A DNA stretch of 64,000 nt from Trochalopteron elliotii. Taxonomy: Eukaryota; Chordata; Aves; Passeriformes; Leiothrichidae. The notes under the pieces are model-generated. The model made no database searches. It saw nothing but the letters and a program-made list of their open reading frames with translations, and was not told the DNA's origin. The stretch is from the NCBI GenBank assembly GCA_024734555.1, contig JANPWX010000076.1:469527-533526 (forward strand), read 5' to 3'. Positions 62,673-64,000 of this stretch are shown in pieces (positions within the stretch are counted from its first letter, which is position 1; each line of letters starts with the position of its first letter). The position numbers and the translations under genes are program-made.

Positions 62673-62711
62673 TCACAGATTCAGGGCAAACATTTAAAAA
62701 ACGCTAGCAAT
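62673..62711 (-). promoter_or_regulatory. DST: 5' leader of exon 1: 6-codon uORF and possible 3' splice site
   Basis: An ATG at 62693-62691 opens a six-codon uORF that stops at TGA 62675-62673, in frame with and 33 nt before the main ATG. This in-frame stop shows that exon 1 is a true first coding exon and cannot be read through from upstream exons. A pyrimidine-rich stretch ending in CTTCAG (AG at 62713-62712) would start the exon at 62711 if a 5' UTR exon from the CpG block is spliced to it. From 62712 to about 63380 I see no gene: AT-rich leader or intron DNA. Confidence 0.5.
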
Positions 62712-63765
62712 CTGAAGAAATAGTAAACTTGCCCTTAGCATAAAATGCATAGATACAAAAATATACATCATAAAATATGAAGTGGCTGAGGTCATTCATC
62801 ATCAGTGCATCCATTTAAATCTGACTTTACCTGGATATGAGGTTTCCCACCCCCCAAATATAAAGTGCTTCAGTAAGAAAGTAACAGAAGTGTCCCAATG
62901 TTACAGAACAACAAATTATAGCAAAAACTAGCAGTAGCCAAATACGTCAAACATTCAGTGGAAGGCTTCATTTATTTTTCCAGGTCAGAATCTGTATCCA
63001 AAATCTCCCAAATAAGCTTTCAAATGAACAAGTGTTACAGAAGGCTATCTTCTGTACATGACTGCTTAACTGTAATCCATTTAGCTGGCTTGCAGAGTCC
63101 CATCTCCTTTATAAATAAAACATGGTGTGGCAGCTTAAAGAGACAGAATCCACAGTGGCTTGTATGGTCCTGGCCAAGGCACGGAGAAAATCCTGGGCGG
63201 TGGGGGGAAATAAGTTAAATCCAGAACAGTAAGAATAATAAAACAGCCCTTTACTTTTTTGGCAGTAGCTATAAATAACCTTGATCTGAAAGGCAGCTTA
63301 GCCTCCTCTTGTAACAGGCTTGCTCGTGGTGCCTCCACAAGTCCCACAGGAAAACATCACTTTCCAGCAGCCAAGCCAACGCGTCCTTTGAGCAGACCGT
63401 CGGAAGACGAATGTTTCAGCCCGATTCTCCCGATGCCATCCCGGAGAGCTCTTTAACAAGGCAGCTGCAGAGCCGAGCAAGCGTGGCGCGTTCCCCGAAG
63501 GCACGGCAGGTTTACATTCGGCAGGTCCCGACTACGAGCTGCAGCTAGCGGGCTGCCCTCGCCTCCTCCTCATTTCTGAGGCGCAGCTGCTCAGGAGCCG
63601 AGGGAGGGAAATCCCCTCCGTGCAGCGCCGGCGCGTCCCGCCCTGCGCGGCCGCCCAGCGCCCCGGCTCGCCCGCTGCAGCCGCCAGGAACGCCCCGCTT
63701 CGCTCTTCAGCAAACATCTGCTGCCAGCCCGCCCGCGCCCCTCGCGCCGCTCTGGGGGCTCCCCC

Positions 63766-63807
63766 CGGGGGCTCCCCTCCCTCGTGCCTCCCCGCCGCCT
63801 CCTTATC
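63766..63807. repeat. Gap-flank direct repeat, copy 1 (42 bp)
   Basis: Identical to 63897-63938, ending directly at the first N. It is CpG-containing, C/T-rich sequence. Likely an unmerged contig overlap. Confidence 0.95.
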
Positions 63808-63886
63808 NNNNNNNNNNNNNNNNNNNNNNNNNNNNNNNNNNNNNNNNNNNNNNNNNNNNNNNNNNNNNNNNNNNNNNNNNNNNNNN
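63808..63886. other. Assembly gap of 79 N
   Basis: A run of N inside the CpG-rich block. The 42 bases just before it recur just after it (63766-63807 equals 63897-63938), so the gap probably joins two overlapping contig ends, or hides a GC-rich tandem repeat. Confidence 0.98.
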
Positions 63887-63896
63887 TACCCACGCA

Positions 63897-63938
63897 CGGG
63901 GGCTCCCCTCCCTCGTGCCTCCCCGCCGCCTCCTTATC
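63897..63938. repeat. Gap-flank direct repeat, copy 2 (42 bp)
   Basis: Exact copy of 63766-63807, beginning 10 bases after the last N. After it the sequence continues into new CpG-rich DNA. Confidence 0.95.
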
Positions 63939-64000
63939 TCCTCAGCCGCCCGCACCTTCGCTCCTCGCTCGGTGCGGCGCAGGGGGCTGGCGAGGGCAGG

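Larger units (their letters stand above)
63380..64000 (-). promoter_or_regulatory. DST: CpG-rich block, candidate internal DST promoter and 5' UTR source
   Basis: GC content and CpG density rise sharply from about 63380 to the window end, against AT-rich DNA elsewhere. It contains a NotI-type gcggccgc at 63647-63654 and a GC box (cccgccc, Sp1-like on the minus strand) at 63728-63734. No TATA box was seen. It lies 0.7-1.4 kb upstream of the ATG of exon 1 on the minus strand, where a start site for that exon is expected. The transcription start cannot be placed from sequence, and a 79-N gap sits inside. It could extend beyond the window. Confidence 0.7.

Noticed and set aside
63532..63897. Open frames running through the N gap in the CpG-rich block
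   Set aside because: They are open only because N codons are not stops and GC-rich DNA has few stops; the composition is Arg/Ala/Gly as expected by chance.

Overview
The window is vertebrate nuclear DNA, most likely from a bird. It holds one gene, on the minus strand: the 3' half of DST (dystonin/BPAG1, a giant spectraplakin cytolinker). The bird assignment rests on CR1 retroposons (one clear copy at about 17807-18475 and two small 3'-end fragments), AT-rich introns of 0.15-3.6 kb and very close protein similarity to vertebrate dystonin. DST is chosen over its paralogue MACF1 because of the C-terminal cassette containing [16 protein letters not shown] and the EF-hand/GAS2 wording ([43 protein letters not shown]), which I recall as the DST versions. 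I found 39 protein-coding exons plus one 18-nt microexon. Every one has AG/GT boundaries, and the reading phases join without a stop from ATG 62639-62637 to the last exon at 668. This gives about 2475 codons. The final C-terminal exons (basic Ser/Arg/Gly tail and EB-binding region in known DST) lie beyond coordinate 1.

Layout, read 5' to 3' on the minus strand. 63380-64000 is a CpG-rich, TATA-less block with a 79-N assembly gap, probably an internal promoter. 61362-62639 is a 1278-nt alternative first coding exon (426 aa), opening with MGKPLSRP, a possible N-myristoylation signal, and otherwise acidic and apparently disordered. 59173 down to about 8332 holds 33 exons encoding one half and about 16 complete spectrin repeats, with a short basic/proline-rich linker inside the last one. 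8012-6211 holds two canonical EF-hands. 6049-2118 holds the GAS2 (GAR) microtubule-binding domain, interrupted by the 18-nt microexon FFLGNQ at 5111-5128. 736-668 is a cassette exon with a poor donor.

The isoform starting here would lack the actin-binding, plakin and upstream spectrin parts of dystonin. It would keep the spectrin rod, calcium-binding EF-hands and microtubule-binding domain, now behind a possible lipid anchor. That suggests, as inference only, a membrane-to-microtubule linker rather than an actin-to-microtubule linker.

Outside the exons the sequence is introns, a few simple repeats, CR1 pieces and a striking perfect 62-bp duplication (27555-27616 and 28637-28698) whose second copy is flanked by 12-bp direct repeats. 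No second gene, tRNA, CRISPR array or mobile-element coding region was found.
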